Shown here one piece after another: positions 11,005-21,694 of a stretch of 64,000 bases of DNA. The stretch is taken from assembly GCA_021842465.1 (NCBI GenBank), contig JAKBZN010000007.1, positions 1 through 64,000 of the forward strand. The letters are read 5' to 3'. Under the pieces are notes generated by a model. That model did not search any database. It was not told the DNA's origin and saw only the letters and a list, made by a program, of their open reading frames with translations. How positions within the stretch are numbered: the first letter of the stretch is position 1; every line of letters starts with the position of its first letter. The stretch comes from Pseudomonadota bacterium. GTDB taxonomy: Bacteria; Pseudomonadota; Gammaproteobacteria; Burkholderiales; Burkholderiaceae_F. The position numbers and the translations under genes are program-made.

Positions 11005-12258
11005 ATGAAGGCGGCGCGGATCCGCGATCGTCTTGAAGGTTTTTTCGGCAAAGCCACCATGAGCGTATACACCCCCATCGGTTACCTTGCCGTATCCATG
11101 CTCCTGCTTGCCGTTGCCGGAAGTCCGGTTTTCCGTGCGGCCGATGCATCCTGGCATACCCAGACCAACCGAACCTCGACGATCGACGGGCTTCGGGGAT
11201 TTCTTGCCCTCGGCGTATTTTTTCACCACGCCGTCATTTATCACCGATTTCTGATCGATGGCGTATGGACCACACCGCCCTCCGCCTTTTATACGGAACT
11301 CGGGCAGGCATCCGTCGTCCTGTTCTTCATGATCACCGGATACCTGTTTTGGGGAAAGGCGGTCGAAGCGGAAGGAAAACTCGATTGGCGCAGCCTGTAC
11401 ATCGGCCGCATATTCCGCATCGGACCGATGTACTACCTCGTGACGGTCGCGATGCTGGCCATCGTCTTGCGCACCACCGGATTTCAAATGAAAGAGCCGC
11501 CATCGGCGCTTGCGCATGAGTGGCTTCGTCTATCCCTGCTCGGATACTACGGCCCCGGCTCGATAAACGGCTACCAGAACGCCTGGCTGATCATCGCCGG
11601 CGTCACGTGGACGCTGCACTACGAATGGCTTTTTTACCTTCTCGTCCTGCCGGTTTCGACAATTTTCTTCGCCCGCCGAAACATTCACCTCTCATATGGC
11701 GCGGCGGGATTCGCCGTCGCGGTTCTGATGCTGTTTCATCACCCCACCGCCACCTCCGCCGGCTATGCGGCGTTTTTCACGGGAATGCTCTGCGCCTCCC
11801 TCCGCGCAGCAGGCATGGCGATCGATTCGCGACGGCATGCGAACCAGATTGCTTCGATCATCATTCTGGTGCTGCTCGGAATCCTGGTCAGAATGCCAAG
11901 CGCATATTCCCCCATCCCGATTTTGCTGTTGGCCGCGGTCTTTTTCTTGTGCAGCGCCGGATGCACGGTTTTTGGCCTTCTGAACTGGCGCGCGTCCAAA
12001 CGGCTCGGCGAAGTCAGCTACGGGATTTACCTGCTGCAAGGACTGGTTCTCTACGCTTTTCTCCGCCCCCACGGAATCCGCGCGCTTGCGCTTGGCTCGG
12101 TCGCGGAGTATTGGGGGATCGTGCTTCTGGCCGCGGTAGTGCTCATCGGTTCCGCGCTGATCGCCCATGTATCGATCGAAAAGCCAGGGATCCGAATCGG
12201 ACGCCGGATTGCGCTCCGCAGGAAGCAACCGCTCCTGTCGCTGGAAAAAGCGCCGTGA
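11005..12258 (+). CDS. Acyltransferase family 3 (OafA/YrhL-like)
   Basis: STIDGLRGFLALGVFFHHAVIYH...VVLFFMITGYLFW...RIFRIGPMYYL; start 11005 or 11059. Confidence 0.85.
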   Translation: MKAARIRDRLEGFFGKATMSVYTPIGYLAVSMLLLAVAGSPVFRAADASWHTQTNRTSTIDGLRGFLALGVFFHHAVIYHRFLIDGVWTTPPSAFYTELGQASVVLFFMITGYLFWGKAVEAEGKLDWRSLYIGRIFRIGPMYYLVTVAMLAIVLRTTGFQMKEPPSALAHEWLRLSLLGYYGPGSINGYQNAWLIIAGVTWTLHYEWLFYLLVLPVSTIFFARRNIHLSYGAAGFAVAVLMLFHHPTATSAGYAAFFTGMLCASLRAAGMAIDSRRHANQIASIIILVLLGILVRMPSAYSPIPILLLAAVFFLCSAGCTVFGLLNWRASKRLGEVSYGIYLLQGLVLYAFLRPHGIRALALGSVAEYWGIVLLAAVVLIGSALIAHVSIEKPGIRIGRRIALRRKQPLLSLEKAP

Positions 12259-12289
12259 GGTGCGCCCCTACCGATCAGAGGGAATCCGA

Positions 12290-13291
12290 CTACCGCTTTC
12301 GCAGCATCCGTTTGAGCTGCAACACCGGCGCATACACCTGCGGACATCCGGCAATCAACAGCATCCGCAAACGCAGCGCCGGCTTTACCTTGTGCCGGCC
12401 CACAGCAAGCGCCAAGCGCGCGCCCATACCCGGCGCATCGAACATCGCGCGAATGAACCGCTCCCGCGCCTGTTGTGCCGCCAGCGCCACCCGCATCGCC
12501 CCGCCGAGTCCCGCGATCTCGGCATCGCGCTGCAACTGCGCCATTTCCGCCAGCGCAAACCGGTTTCCGCGCTGGAACCGGGCCAGCATTTCGCCCACCG
12601 ACGCCGGCGTCCGTTTGCCCGACAGTCCCCCCCGGCGATACCGCACCAGCGGCTCGCGCAGGCTGAGCGCCCCTCCGGAGACGATCGCCCGAAAGGTCAT
12701 GATCTGGTCTTCCGCCGCGGCGCCCGCCATCATGGACCCGAAGCGGTCGAACAATCGGCGCGACCACGCATGGGCCGCCCCGACGACATATGGGCGCTTC
12801 GCGGTCCACTCGGGCAGGCTACGACAGGCGCCCAGGTCATCGGGCGCGATCCGCCCATGCAGGACACCGGCGTCATCCATGTCGATGAGGTCGGTGGCGA
12901 TCAGATCGTTTTGCTTCCCGTGCGCAAGCCAGAATCGAACGACCCGCTCACAGCGTTCGGGAACGGAAATGTCGTCGCCGGCCGCGACGAACAGCAGTTC
13001 CCCGCGCGCCATCGCCGCAAGCCGCGACAGATGCGCGCTGATCCCCTCGTTGATTTCGTTGCGGCGGACGGTGATGTGATGCGGGCCCCCGTAGCCGCGC
13101 ACCGCGGATTCGATTGCGGCATAGGTCCCGTCCGTCGATGCATCGTCCGAGATCAGGATCTCGGTCGGTTCCCAGGTTTGCGCCAGCGCGCCGCGCACGG
13201 CATCGGCGACGAATCGCTCCTGGTTGTAGGCCACCAGCAGAATGGACACCAAGGGGCGACTCGCCGCCCCGCCGTTATTCGATTGCCCCAT
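12290..13291 (-). CDS. Glycosyltransferase family 2 protein
   Basis: PLVSILLVAYNQERFVADAVRGALAQTWEPTEILISDDASTDGT; start at ATG 13291 in frame of ORF 12290..13933. Confidence 0.82.
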   Translation of the reverse strand: MGQSNNGGAASRPLVSILLVAYNQERFVADAVRGALAQTWEPTEILISDDASTDGTYAAIESAVRGYGGPHHITVRRNEINEGISAHLSRLAAMARGELLFVAAGDDISVPERCERVVRFWLAHGKQNDLIATDLIDMDDAGVLHGRIAPDDLGACRSLPEWTAKRPYVVGAAHAWSRRLFDRFGSMMAGAAAEDQIMTFRAIVSGGALSLREPLVRYRRGGLSGKRTPASVGEMLARFQRGNRFALAEMAQLQRDAEIAGLGGAMRVALAAQQARERFIRAMFDAPGMGARLALAVGRHKVKPALRLRMLLIAGCPQVYAPVLQLKRMLRKR

Positions 13292-13372
13292 ATCCGGAAG
13301 CCGGAAAACCGTTTCGCCGATGCCGTACGATGCCGGGATGGTACCGAAATATCCGTCCCGTAGAATTCGCGG

Positions 13373-14512
13373 ATGGTCATGCCCGAAATCGCTATCACGG
13401 CCCAGGCACTCAAGGATTCCGGCGGCGCCGAACGCTACACCCGCGACGTGATCGCCGGCCTGCACCGGCTGGGAATCCGGCCAACGCTGTTCGCGCACGA
13501 GATCGATCGCGAACTGGTGGAATCCGGCTGGGTCGACGCCCGGCCGATCAACGTGCGCTGGGCGCCGCGCCCGCTGCGCAATCTCGCATTCAACTGGATG
13601 CTGGGGCGCCGCCTGCGCGGCCACCGCCCGCGCTGCCTTTTCGCGATCAACCACTCGCCCTATGCCGACGTCGCGCTGTGTGGCGGAACCCATCCGGGCT
13701 TTCTGGAGAGCATGGAACAACGCGCCCGTCAGCGCGACCTCTGGCAGGTCGCGCTGGAGCAGAAAACCTACGCGAACGCGCACACAATCGTCGCCCACTC
13801 GCATTTGATGGCCGGGGAACTGCGGCACTTCTACGGCATTCCCGAGACAAAGATCCGCGTCCTGTACCCGCCCGTCGACACGGCGCGGTTCCACCCGATC
13901 GACCCGGCGGAGCGGCTTGCGGCGCGCCGGCAACTCGGCCTACCGGAGGACCGCGTGGTCTTCGGGTTTTCCTCGACCGGCCACAAACGCAAAGGCTACG
14001 GTCTGCTCGAACCGTTCTTCGCCGAGACCCGGCTGCCGGTCTGCCTCGCCGTCGCCGGCCGGCCAATTCCGCGGGAGTGCGAGACGATCCGCTACGTCGG
14101 CTATCAAAAAAACATCGAACGGTTTTTTGCCGCCGTGGATTTCACCATCGTCGCCTCGATATACGAACCCTTCGGCCTGGTCGGCGTCGAATCGGTTCTC
14201 TGCGGCACGCCGCTGGTCATCGCCGACAACGTCGGATCGGCGGAGGCGGTGGCGGACGATGCGATGATCGTGTTCAACCGAAAGAAGGCGGACGATTTCG
14301 CGCGCGCGGTCCACGTCGCTGTGGATCGGGTCCGCGGCGGGGGTGGGCGCATCGCCCGTCCGCTCGACAGCCTGCGCTATGCACCCGACGTCGACACCCA
14401 CGTCGCGGCTTTGGTCCGGATTCTCGCACCCGACATGCAAGACCGGGGTCATCTCCCATCGGCATCGGCGGAAGCGAGCAATGGAACTGCCGAGCCTTGT
14501 TCACTCGATTGA
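13373..14512 (+). CDS. Glycosyltransferase family 4 (GT-B) protein
   Basis: 379 aa; GGAERYTRDVIAGLHRLGI, FGFSSTGHKRKGYGLL, SIYEPFGLVGVESVLCGTPLVIAD. Confidence 0.85.
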   Translation: MVMPEIAITAQALKDSGGAERYTRDVIAGLHRLGIRPTLFAHEIDRELVESGWVDARPINVRWAPRPLRNLAFNWMLGRRLRGHRPRCLFAINHSPYADVALCGGTHPGFLESMEQRARQRDLWQVALEQKTYANAHTIVAHSHLMAGELRHFYGIPETKIRVLYPPVDTARFHPIDPAERLAARRQLGLPEDRVVFGFSSTGHKRKGYGLLEPFFAETRLPVCLAVAGRPIPRECETIRYVGYQKNIERFFAAVDFTIVASIYEPFGLVGVESVLCGTPLVIADNVGSAEAVADDAMIVFNRKKADDFARAVHVAVDRVRGGGGRIARPLDSLRYAPDVDTHVAALVRILAPDMQDRGHLPSASAEASNGTAEPCSLD

Positions 14513-14564
14513 ACGCTGTTCCCCGACCACGATCCGCCGAAGCGGATTGCGCCGGCAAAACGCC

Positions 14565-16472
14565 ATGATTCAACCAACGAGAAACGACGGCTGGCATCCG
14601 AGGTATCGCCCCGATATCGATGGGTTGCGAGCCGTCGCCATCCTGTCCGTTCTGACCTACCATGCAAACCCGGCGCTGCTACGAGGAGGATTTTGCGGGG
14701 TCGACATCTTCTTCGTGATCTCGGGATATCTGATCACGTTGATCATCGCGAGCACCCTGGCAGCCGACCGATTCCGGTTTCGCGACTTCTACTCTCGACG
14801 CGTTGCCCGCATCTTCCCGGCACTATTGCTGGTGCTCCTCGCCTGCTACGCAGTAGGCTGGTGGAACCTGATCGATGTGGAATATCAGGAACTGGGGAAG
14901 GAAATTGCTGCGGCGGCGGGTTTCGTCGCAAATCTCGTGCTCTGGCACGATGTCGGCTATTTCGATGGCGCGGCCAGAACCAAACCATTGTTGCACCTCT
15001 GGTCCCTGGGCGTGGAGGAGCAGTTCTATCTCTTCTGGCCATTCGCGTTATGGTGGACACGGCGCGTGCGATGGCGTGCATCACACGTGACCCTCGGTAT
15101 CGGCCTGGCGTCATTCGCCGCCAATCTTTGGATGCTCCGCCACTCCCCGGCAGCCGACTTTTATTCCCCGTTCACCCGGTTCTGGGAATTGATGGCGGGG
15201 GCCTGGCTCGCTCTCCGCCACCATGAGTCGGCGGCATCCATAGAGGCGAGAGACCGATTGGCGGCCCTCGGCGCAGTGCTGATCCTGGGTTCATTGACCC
15301 TGCTGCGGCACGAGACCTTCCCTGGGTGGCAAGCAGTTTTTCCGGTGACTGGCGCAACCTTGCTGGTGTCCGCCGGACCACAAGCATGGTTCAACCGGCA
15401 TGTTCTCGCTCACCGCGCGCTCGTCGGTATCGGGCTGATCAGCTTCTCGCTATACCTTTGGCATTGGCCGTTGCTAGTTTTCGCCGACGCCATCGATGGC
15501 TCGTGGCCGCATGGGTCGACTTTGGCGGAGTTGATCGCCGCGAGTTTCGTACTGGCGTGGCTCACGTACATGCTCGTCGAAACGCCGATGCGCCGCCCCG
15601 GCTGGCGCGGGCGGGTCGTGATCGGTGCCATGACGGCGATGCTGGCCACCGGGTTCGTTGGATACAAGACGGACACCCGCAAGGGGCTCGGTTTCCGCCT
15701 GGACGCGATGGCCGAAAAATTCGTCGCCGTCGAGGACAACGGCCAAACAGTTGCTGCATGGCGCGATGACATCTGCTTTCTGGAGCGCGATGGCCAGCAC
15801 TTCGGAACCCAATGCGCCGACCCGGGAACGCTTCCAGTGGTCGTCCTTTGGGGGGATTCGCACGCTGCGCAGTTCTATCCCGGGCTGAGGTCGTTGCAAA
15901 AGGACTACCGATTCCGGATTGCCCAATATACGACCTCCGGCTGCATTCCCGCTGTCGACACCTCGGATCCGCGCCCACTGTGCCGCAGCGACAACACTAC
16001 AGCCATTGCCGCCATCGCAACGCTCCGTCCGAACCTGGTGGTCCTCAGCGCAAGCTGGACCATGGCAGACCTATCCCGCCTCTCCGCCACGATCCTTCAT
16101 CTGCGGAATATCGGTGCACATCGGATCGTTCTCATCGGGCCCACGCCACGATGGAACCAGATGCTGCCCAAGCTCTATTTCCTGTATTGGCGCAAACATC
16201 ACGGCCGATTGCCGCGAACTTCCCGCTTCGGCCTTGTGTCGGACGTGGCACCGTTGGACGTCGCCGCGCGTGGCGTTGCACGTCGCCTTCACGTAACCTA
16301 CCTCTCGCCGTACGCGGCACTATGCAATGCCGACGGTTGTGCTACCCGCATCGGGTCAGGACGGGGAATCATTACGACGTTCGATGACTCGCACCTGACC
16401 CTGTCGGTATCGAATCAATTGATGCGCAAATTCGCGCCTAGCCTGTTTGGTTCCAACAAGAAATCGGGTTGA
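14565..16472 (+). CDS. Acyltransferase 3 with C-terminal SGNH domain (OafA-like)
   Basis: YRPDIDGLRAVAILSVLTYHANPALLRGGFCGVDIFFVISGYLI; C-terminal VVLWGDSHAAQFYPGL. Confidence 0.85.
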   Translation: MIQPTRNDGWHPRYRPDIDGLRAVAILSVLTYHANPALLRGGFCGVDIFFVISGYLITLIIASTLAADRFRFRDFYSRRVARIFPALLLVLLACYAVGWWNLIDVEYQELGKEIAAAAGFVANLVLWHDVGYFDGAARTKPLLHLWSLGVEEQFYLFWPFALWWTRRVRWRASHVTLGIGLASFAANLWMLRHSPAADFYSPFTRFWELMAGAWLALRHHESAASIEARDRLAALGAVLILGSLTLLRHETFPGWQAVFPVTGATLLVSAGPQAWFNRHVLAHRALVGIGLISFSLYLWHWPLLVFADAIDGSWPHGSTLAELIAASFVLAWLTYMLVETPMRRPGWRGRVVIGAMTAMLATGFVGYKTDTRKGLGFRLDAMAEKFVAVEDNGQTVAAWRDDICFLERDGQHFGTQCADPGTLPVVVLWGDSHAAQFYPGLRSLQKDYRFRIAQYTTSGCIPAVDTSDPRPLCRSDNTTAIAAIATLRPNLVVLSASWTMADLSRLSATILHLRNIGAHRIVLIGPTPRWNQMLPKLYFLYWRKHHGRLPRTSRFGLVSDVAPLDVAARGVARRLHVTYLSPYAALCNADGCATRIGSGRGIITTFDDSHLTLSVSNQLMRKFAPSLFGSNKKSG

Positions 16473-16541
16473 TCCGGTTCCAGGATTGGATGGCATCTCG
16501 ATCCGTCGCCGAAATGCTGTACTTCCGCGGGCATTCCCGCC

Positions 16542-17954
16542 TTACATCATCGTCTCTCGGCGGCGTACTTCGATCATCGCCAACATCGCCGCGCTCAGCA
16601 CCGCCAGCAAATCACAGGTCATGTCGAGCGCGATGATGTCGTTGGTCAATCCGTCGATCGCGGTGGCAAGGATTACTCCGATTCCTCCATATGCTGTCGC
16701 GCCAACGAAGGGGTCTCCCGCAAGGCGATTACGCCAGAAATAAATTCCCATGCCCAAGTAGAACAGCAACAGCGATGCAAGGCCGATCAGCCCCATGCCG
16801 GCAATGGTTGTGAAGAACTCGCTGTGCTTGTATTCACCCGCGGCCTCAGGCCGGGCCTGGCGCCGCTGGATTAGATCATTGATTCCGGCGGCGATCCTCC
16901 CCCGGCCGACGCCGTAGATTGGGTGCGCCGAAAAGAGTTTCCAAGCCGCCTGCCAGTATTGCAGCCGCAATCCGATCGCGGTGTCCCGGTCTCCCTGCTG
17001 ATACGCGGCAAGATTGGCTCGAATATCGGTAATGCGGTTGTGCGCATAATTGGTGGAGTACAAGCCGAGGGCGCCGATGGCGACGACTGCCGCAGCAGCT
17101 ACGATTTTCTTCCAACTCGAAAGCCAACGCCGCTGGGCCATGAGCAGAAGGAGAAACACCGGGATCACGATCAACGCGCTCCGCGCTCCCGTCGCGTACA
17201 CGCCATACAGCCCCAGCAGCAGCGCAACTGCCCGAATAAAAGACGCCATCGAACTTCGCTTCGCGTCCCATCCAGCCGCCATGACGGCGAGAAATGCGAG
17301 CAGCAGCACGGTGTCTCCCATTGGAAGCGGGTTGGTAAACGAATTCCGAAACCGATTCATCGCATTCCAGCCCCCCGCAGGGCGCTGGACGATTGCGGTT
17401 ACCCCGACGACGATCGCGCCCGCTGCACAGCCCCAGCCGAGAACCCGAAAATGCCGGGATGGCAGGCGACATAGCATCAAGAACACTGGGATCGCCAAGA
17501 CAAAACGGGAAAGGGTGTCGTACGACTGCGGCAACCAGAACCGATAGACGATCTGCTGAACGGCAACGCAGGAAAACAGCGCAAGCATCCCGACCGTGAA
17601 CCAAGCATATCTGCGCAACGGCGCAAAATAATCCTCGACCCGGCGATTGGCAAACGCAAATCCGATCGAAAGCAAGGCAAGCAGGAGGTAACAAGCGCTC
17701 GTGCTGTGACGCACCACAATGTTCAAACTAGGGATAAGAAACAGCAACGCGCCAATGATCGCGCTCAGCCACCGAGGTATCGCCTTCGCGGCAAAGGCGC
17801 CTTCCTCATCCATGATCTTGCCTGCCACGCTATGGCCTCCTTCGTTCCTTACATGACCCACATCGAATCGCCCAGCGGGCATATTCCTAGCCAAAATTCG
17901 CCCATTGTAGAGCACTGAATTGATCAGTCTGTCCAACAGCGTTTTATGCATCAT
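16542..17954 (-). CDS. O-antigen ligase/polymerase family membrane protein (Wzy_C)
   Basis: Polytopic; LYGVYATGARSALIVIPVFLLLL...HPIYGVGRGRIAAGINDL...EYKHSEFFTTIAGMGLIGL. Confidence 0.8.
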   Translation of the reverse strand: MMHKTLLDRLINSVLYNGRILARNMPAGRFDVGHVRNEGGHSVAGKIMDEEGAFAAKAIPRWLSAIIGALLFLIPSLNIVVRHSTSACYLLLALLSIGFAFANRRVEDYFAPLRRYAWFTVGMLALFSCVAVQQIVYRFWLPQSYDTLSRFVLAIPVFLMLCRLPSRHFRVLGWGCAAGAIVVGVTAIVQRPAGGWNAMNRFRNSFTNPLPMGDTVLLLAFLAVMAAGWDAKRSSMASFIRAVALLLGLYGVYATGARSALIVIPVFLLLLMAQRRWLSSWKKIVAAAAVVAIGALGLYSTNYAHNRITDIRANLAAYQQGDRDTAIGLRLQYWQAAWKLFSAHPIYGVGRGRIAAGINDLIQRRQARPEAAGEYKHSEFFTTIAGMGLIGLASLLLFYLGMGIYFWRNRLAGDPFVGATAYGGIGVILATAIDGLTNDIIALDMTCDLLAVLSAAMLAMIEVRRRETMM

Positions 17955-18140
17955 TAAAGGTATGCGGGAGCGTAGTACCCAGAATGCAGGTCGAAGCAGC
18001 CACAGCGCTCGGGATTCCGGTGGACAACATCTCAGCGACGGCCTCAGCGTCTTTCGCATTCTGACGCGACTGCATTGAACCGGCCGGGAAACCGCTGGAC
18101 ACACGCGGCGACCGAACTCGAATCGCGTCGTCCGGCCCCG

Positions 18141-21100
18141 TCAAACCACGAACCGCGCCTCCACCCCCGCCTGGCTTCGCAGATCCTCGATCAAGCGCGG
18201 ATCGCCACGCACCCGCCAGGCATCCGGCAGATGAAGGTCGACCGACGCCCGGCCATTGCCGTAGGGCAGTACGACCCGGCAGCCGGCGGCGGCCCCGGCG
18301 TCCGACTCGTCGTTCCCGTCGGCTGCGCGATACACCCCCAGCACGCGCTCGAGCGCTGCGACGTCGACCTGCGCGCCGACCGGCGCGACCAGGGTGGCCT
18401 GGGCCTGCGCGCGGGCGCCCGCGAGATCGAGCACGTCGTCGGCGCTCAACGCGAGGCGCTGCGAGAACTCGTCGTAGCGGGCGCGGCCGATGACGAACAC
18501 GAGCTGATCCTCCTTGCACACCGCGCGACGGCGATCGAAGAGGTCGGAAAACACCGTCACCTCCATCTGCGCGCTGGCGTCGTCGAGCAGCAGCACGCAC
18601 ATCCGCCCGCGGCGCGTGTTCTGACTGCGCACCGAGACGACGATGCCGGCGATCCGCACGCTTTCGCGCGCCTGCTTGAGGTCGGCGAGGCGGGTCGGCG
18701 CGATGCGCCGGGCTTCCTCCTCGAACTCGGTGAAGAGGTGGCCGCTGAAACAGAACCCGAGTGCGCTGCGCTCGTTGGCGAGCCGCTCGCGCTCGCTCCA
18801 GGACGTGTACGGGACGTCGATGACGATCGCGGCATCGCCCGCCCCCCCGGGCACGGGGTCGCCGAAGAGGCTCTCCTGTCCGGCGTGCGCCAGCGCGTGT
18901 TCGGCCGCGTCCAGGCTCGGCCCCAGGGTCGCCAGAAGGCGGGCACGATCCTCGTCGATGGCGTCGAACGCGCCGGCGCGGATCAGCGCCTCGATCACCC
19001 GTCGGTTGACCCGCTGCTTGTCGACGCGCGCGCAGAAATCCGCGAGGCTCGTGAACGCGCCGGCGGCCCGCAAGGCGATGATCGATTCGATCGCCGCCTG
19101 CCCCGTCCCTTTGATCGCGCCCAGGCCGTAGCGGATCGTCGCGGTATCCACCGGAACAAACCGGTACGCGCCGAGGTTGACGTCGGGAGGAAGGATCGTC
19201 AGGCCGCCGGCGCGCGCGTCGGCCACGAGATCCTGCACCTTGTCGGTGTCGTCCATCACCGTCGACAAGTTGGCGGCGAAGAATGCCGCCGGATGATGCA
19301 CCTTGCAGTAGGCCGTCTGGTAGGCGACGTAGGAATACGCTGCGGCGTGCGACTTGTTGAACCCGTAGCCGGCGAACTTCTCCATCAGATCGAAGAGCTC
19401 GGTCGCGGCCTTCTCCGGCACGCCGTTCTTCGCCGCGCCCTCGACGAAGATCGTCCGGTGCTGCGCCATCTCTTCGGGCTTCTTCTTGCCCATCGCCCGG
19501 CGCAGCAGGTCGGCGCCGCCCAGTGAATAGCCCCCGATCGCCTGCGCGATCTGCATCACCTGCTCCTGGTACACCATGATGCCGTAGGTCGAACCCAGGA
19601 TCGGCTCCAGCCGCGCGTCCAGGTAATGGGCGCGCTTGCCGTGCTTGCGGTCGCAGAATTCCGGGATCAGGTCCATCGGCCCTGGTCGGAACAGCGCATT
19701 CAAGGCGATGAGGTCGTCGAACCGGTCCGGCTTGGCACGCTTGAGCAGGTCGCGCATGCCGCGCGATTCAAACTGGAAGATGGCGGTGGTGTTCCCGACG
19801 CGAAACAGCTCGAAAACCGCCGGATCGTCGAGCGGAATCGTTTCGAGCGAAAACGTGCTCGCCGGATCGAGTTCGTGCACGTACCGCACGGCGAGCGCCA
19901 GGATGGTGAGCGTGGTCAGTCCCAGGAAGTCGAACTTGACCAGGCCCGCCTTCTCGACGTCGTCCTTGTCGAACTGACTCACCACCGCGTCGGTGCCCTG
20001 CGCGCAATACAGCGGACAGAAATCGGTGAGCCGGCCGGGCGCGATGAGCACGCCGCCGGCATGCATGCCGACGTTGCGCACCAGCCCCTCGAGCGGTTTG
20101 GCAAGTTCGACGATTTCGCCGGCCTCTTCGTCGCCGCCCACCGCATCGGCGAACGCCGGCTCCTCGCGCAGCGCGCGTTCGAGCGTCCAGGGATCCGCCG
20201 GGTTGTGCGGAATCAGCTTGGAGAGGAAGTCGCACTTGCTGTAGGGCATGTCGAGCACGCGACCCGCGTCGCGGACCACCGCCTTGGCCCCGAGGGTGCC
20301 GAAGGTGGCGATCTGCGACACGGCGTCGGCACCGTACTTGCGCTTGACGTAGTCGATGACCCGGTCGCGCCCATCCTGGCAAAAGTCGATGTCGAAGTCG
20401 GGCATCGACACCCGCTCGGGATTGAGAAATCGCTCGAAGAGCAGGTCGTAGCGCAAGGGGTCGAGATCGGTGATGCCCAGGGCATAGGCGACGAGCGAAC
20501 CGGCACCCGAGCCGCGCCCGGGACCGACCGGAACCCCATTCCCCTTCGCCCAGTTGATGAAGTCCGCGACGATGAGAAAGTAGCCCGAGAAACCCATCTT
20601 GGCGATGGTCGTCAGTTCCATCTCCAGCCGGGCCTCGTACTCCGGCTGCTTGACGTCGCGCAGCGCCGCATCGGGGTACAGCGCCTCGAGGCGGCGCGTC
20701 AGACCCGCCTGGGAAAGGTCGCGGCAATGCTGGTCGAGCGACACGCCGGGCGGCGTCGGGTAGTCGGGCAGACGCGGCTTGCCCAGTTGGAGTTGCAGAT
20801 TGCAGCGGCGCGCGATCTCGACCGCGTTGTCGAGCGCCGCGGGCAGATCGGCAAAGCGCTCGCGCATTTGCGCCGCCGACAGGAACACCTGCTCCGCGGT
20901 GAAGTTGCGCGGGCGCCGGGGATCCGCCAGCGTCCGACCCTCGGCAATGCACACCCGGGCCTCGTGGGCACGAAAATCCTCGGCGCGGAGAAACTGCACC
21001 GGGTGGGTGGCGACCAGCGGCAACCCCACGCGCACGGCAAGCGCCGCCGTGGCGCGGCAGCAGGGTTCGTCGTAGGGCCGGCCGGCGCGCTGAATCTCCA

Positions 21101-21602
21101 GGTAGAAGCGCCCGGGGAACTGCGCCGCCAGGCGTCGCGCCGCCGCCTCCGCCACCTCGGCCTGGCCGGAACACAGCGCCGCTCCGACCTCGCCCGCCGC
21201 GGCGCCCGAAAGCGCGATCAGACCGCCGGTCCCCTCGCTTTCGAACCATTCCGGCCGCATCATCGCGCGGTTCAGGTGCTGGTTCTCCAGCCAGGCGCGG
21301 GAAATGAGGCGGCACAGCCGAAGGTAGCCCTCGCGGTCCTGCACCAGCAGCAGCAGGCGGTGCGGCTGGTCGCGGTCGGCGGGGTTTTCGATCCAGGCGT
21401 CACACCCCAGGACGGGCTTGACACCCGCCTTGCGCGCGGCGCTGTAGAACCGCACCGCGCCGAACAGGTTCGCGCTGTCCGTCAGGGCGACGGCGCCCTG
21501 CCCGTCCGCCGCGGCGGCGCGAACGAGGTCGTCGATGCGGGTCAGACCGTCGACAATGGAAAACTCGGAGTGGACGCGGAGGTGGATGAAGCCGGCGGAC
21601 AT
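18141..21602 (-). CDS. dnaE: DNA polymerase III subunit alpha
   Basis: 1153 aa; PHP start FIHLRVHSEFSIVDG; FDIDFCQDGRDRVIDYV; GYGFNKSHAAAYSYVAYQTAYCKVHHPAAFFAANLS. Confidence 0.96.
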   Translation of the reverse strand: MSAGFIHLRVHSEFSIVDGLTRIDDLVRAAAADGQGAVALTDSANLFGAVRFYSAARKAGVKPVLGCDAWIENPADRDQPHRLLLLVQDREGYLRLCRLISRAWLENQHLNRAMMRPEWFESEGTGGLIALSGAAAGEVGAALCSGQAEVAEAAARRLAAQFPGRFYLEIQRAGRPYDEPCCRATAALAVRVGLPLVATHPVQFLRAEDFRAHEARVCIAEGRTLADPRRPRNFTAEQVFLSAAQMRERFADLPAALDNAVEIARRCNLQLQLGKPRLPDYPTPPGVSLDQHCRDLSQAGLTRRLEALYPDAALRDVKQPEYEARLEMELTTIAKMGFSGYFLIVADFINWAKGNGVPVGPGRGSGAGSLVAYALGITDLDPLRYDLLFERFLNPERVSMPDFDIDFCQDGRDRVIDYVKRKYGADAVSQIATFGTLGAKAVVRDAGRVLDMPYSKCDFLSKLIPHNPADPWTLERALREEPAFADAVGGDEEAGEIVELAKPLEGLVRNVGMHAGGVLIAPGRLTDFCPLYCAQGTDAVVSQFDKDDVEKAGLVKFDFLGLTTLTILALAVRYVHELDPASTFSLETIPLDDPAVFELFRVGNTTAIFQFESRGMRDLLKRAKPDRFDDLIALNALFRPGPMDLIPEFCDRKHGKRAHYLDARLEPILGSTYGIMVYQEQVMQIAQAIGGYSLGGADLLRRAMGKKKPEEMAQHRTIFVEGAAKNGVPEKAATELFDLMEKFAGYGFNKSHAAAYSYVAYQTAYCKVHHPAAFFAANLSTVMDDTDKVQDLVADARAGGLTILPPDVNLGAYRFVPVDTATIRYGLGAIKGTGQAAIESIIALRAAGAFTSLADFCARVDKQRVNRRVIEALIRAGAFDAIDEDRARLLATLGPSLDAAEHALAHAGQESLFGDPVPGGAGDAAIVIDVPYTSWSERERLANERSALGFCFSGHLFTEFEEEARRIAPTRLADLKQARESVRIAGIVVSVRSQNTRRGRMCVLLLDDASAQMEVTVFSDLFDRRRAVCKEDQLVFVIGRARYDEFSQRLALSADDVLDLAGARAQAQATLVAPVGAQVDVAALERVLGVYRAADGNDESDAGAAAGCRVVLPYGNGRASVDLHLPDAWRVRGDPRLIEDLRSQAGVEARFVV

Positions 21603-21694
21603 GGGGGCAGATTGTAGGCTGTTACCATCCGGGGTTTGGGCGGGATCGATCCCGCGGACATCCGCGAAGCGGCAACGTTCGTCGGACAGGCAGC

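Noticed and set aside
17944-18072. Short ORF between dnaE and the O-antigen ligase (MQSRQNAKDAEAV...)
   Set aside because: 42 aa, no family recognised; insufficient support.
19626-21617. 663-aa + strand ORF inside dnaE
   Set aside because: Antisense to well-supported dnaE; no recognisable domain.
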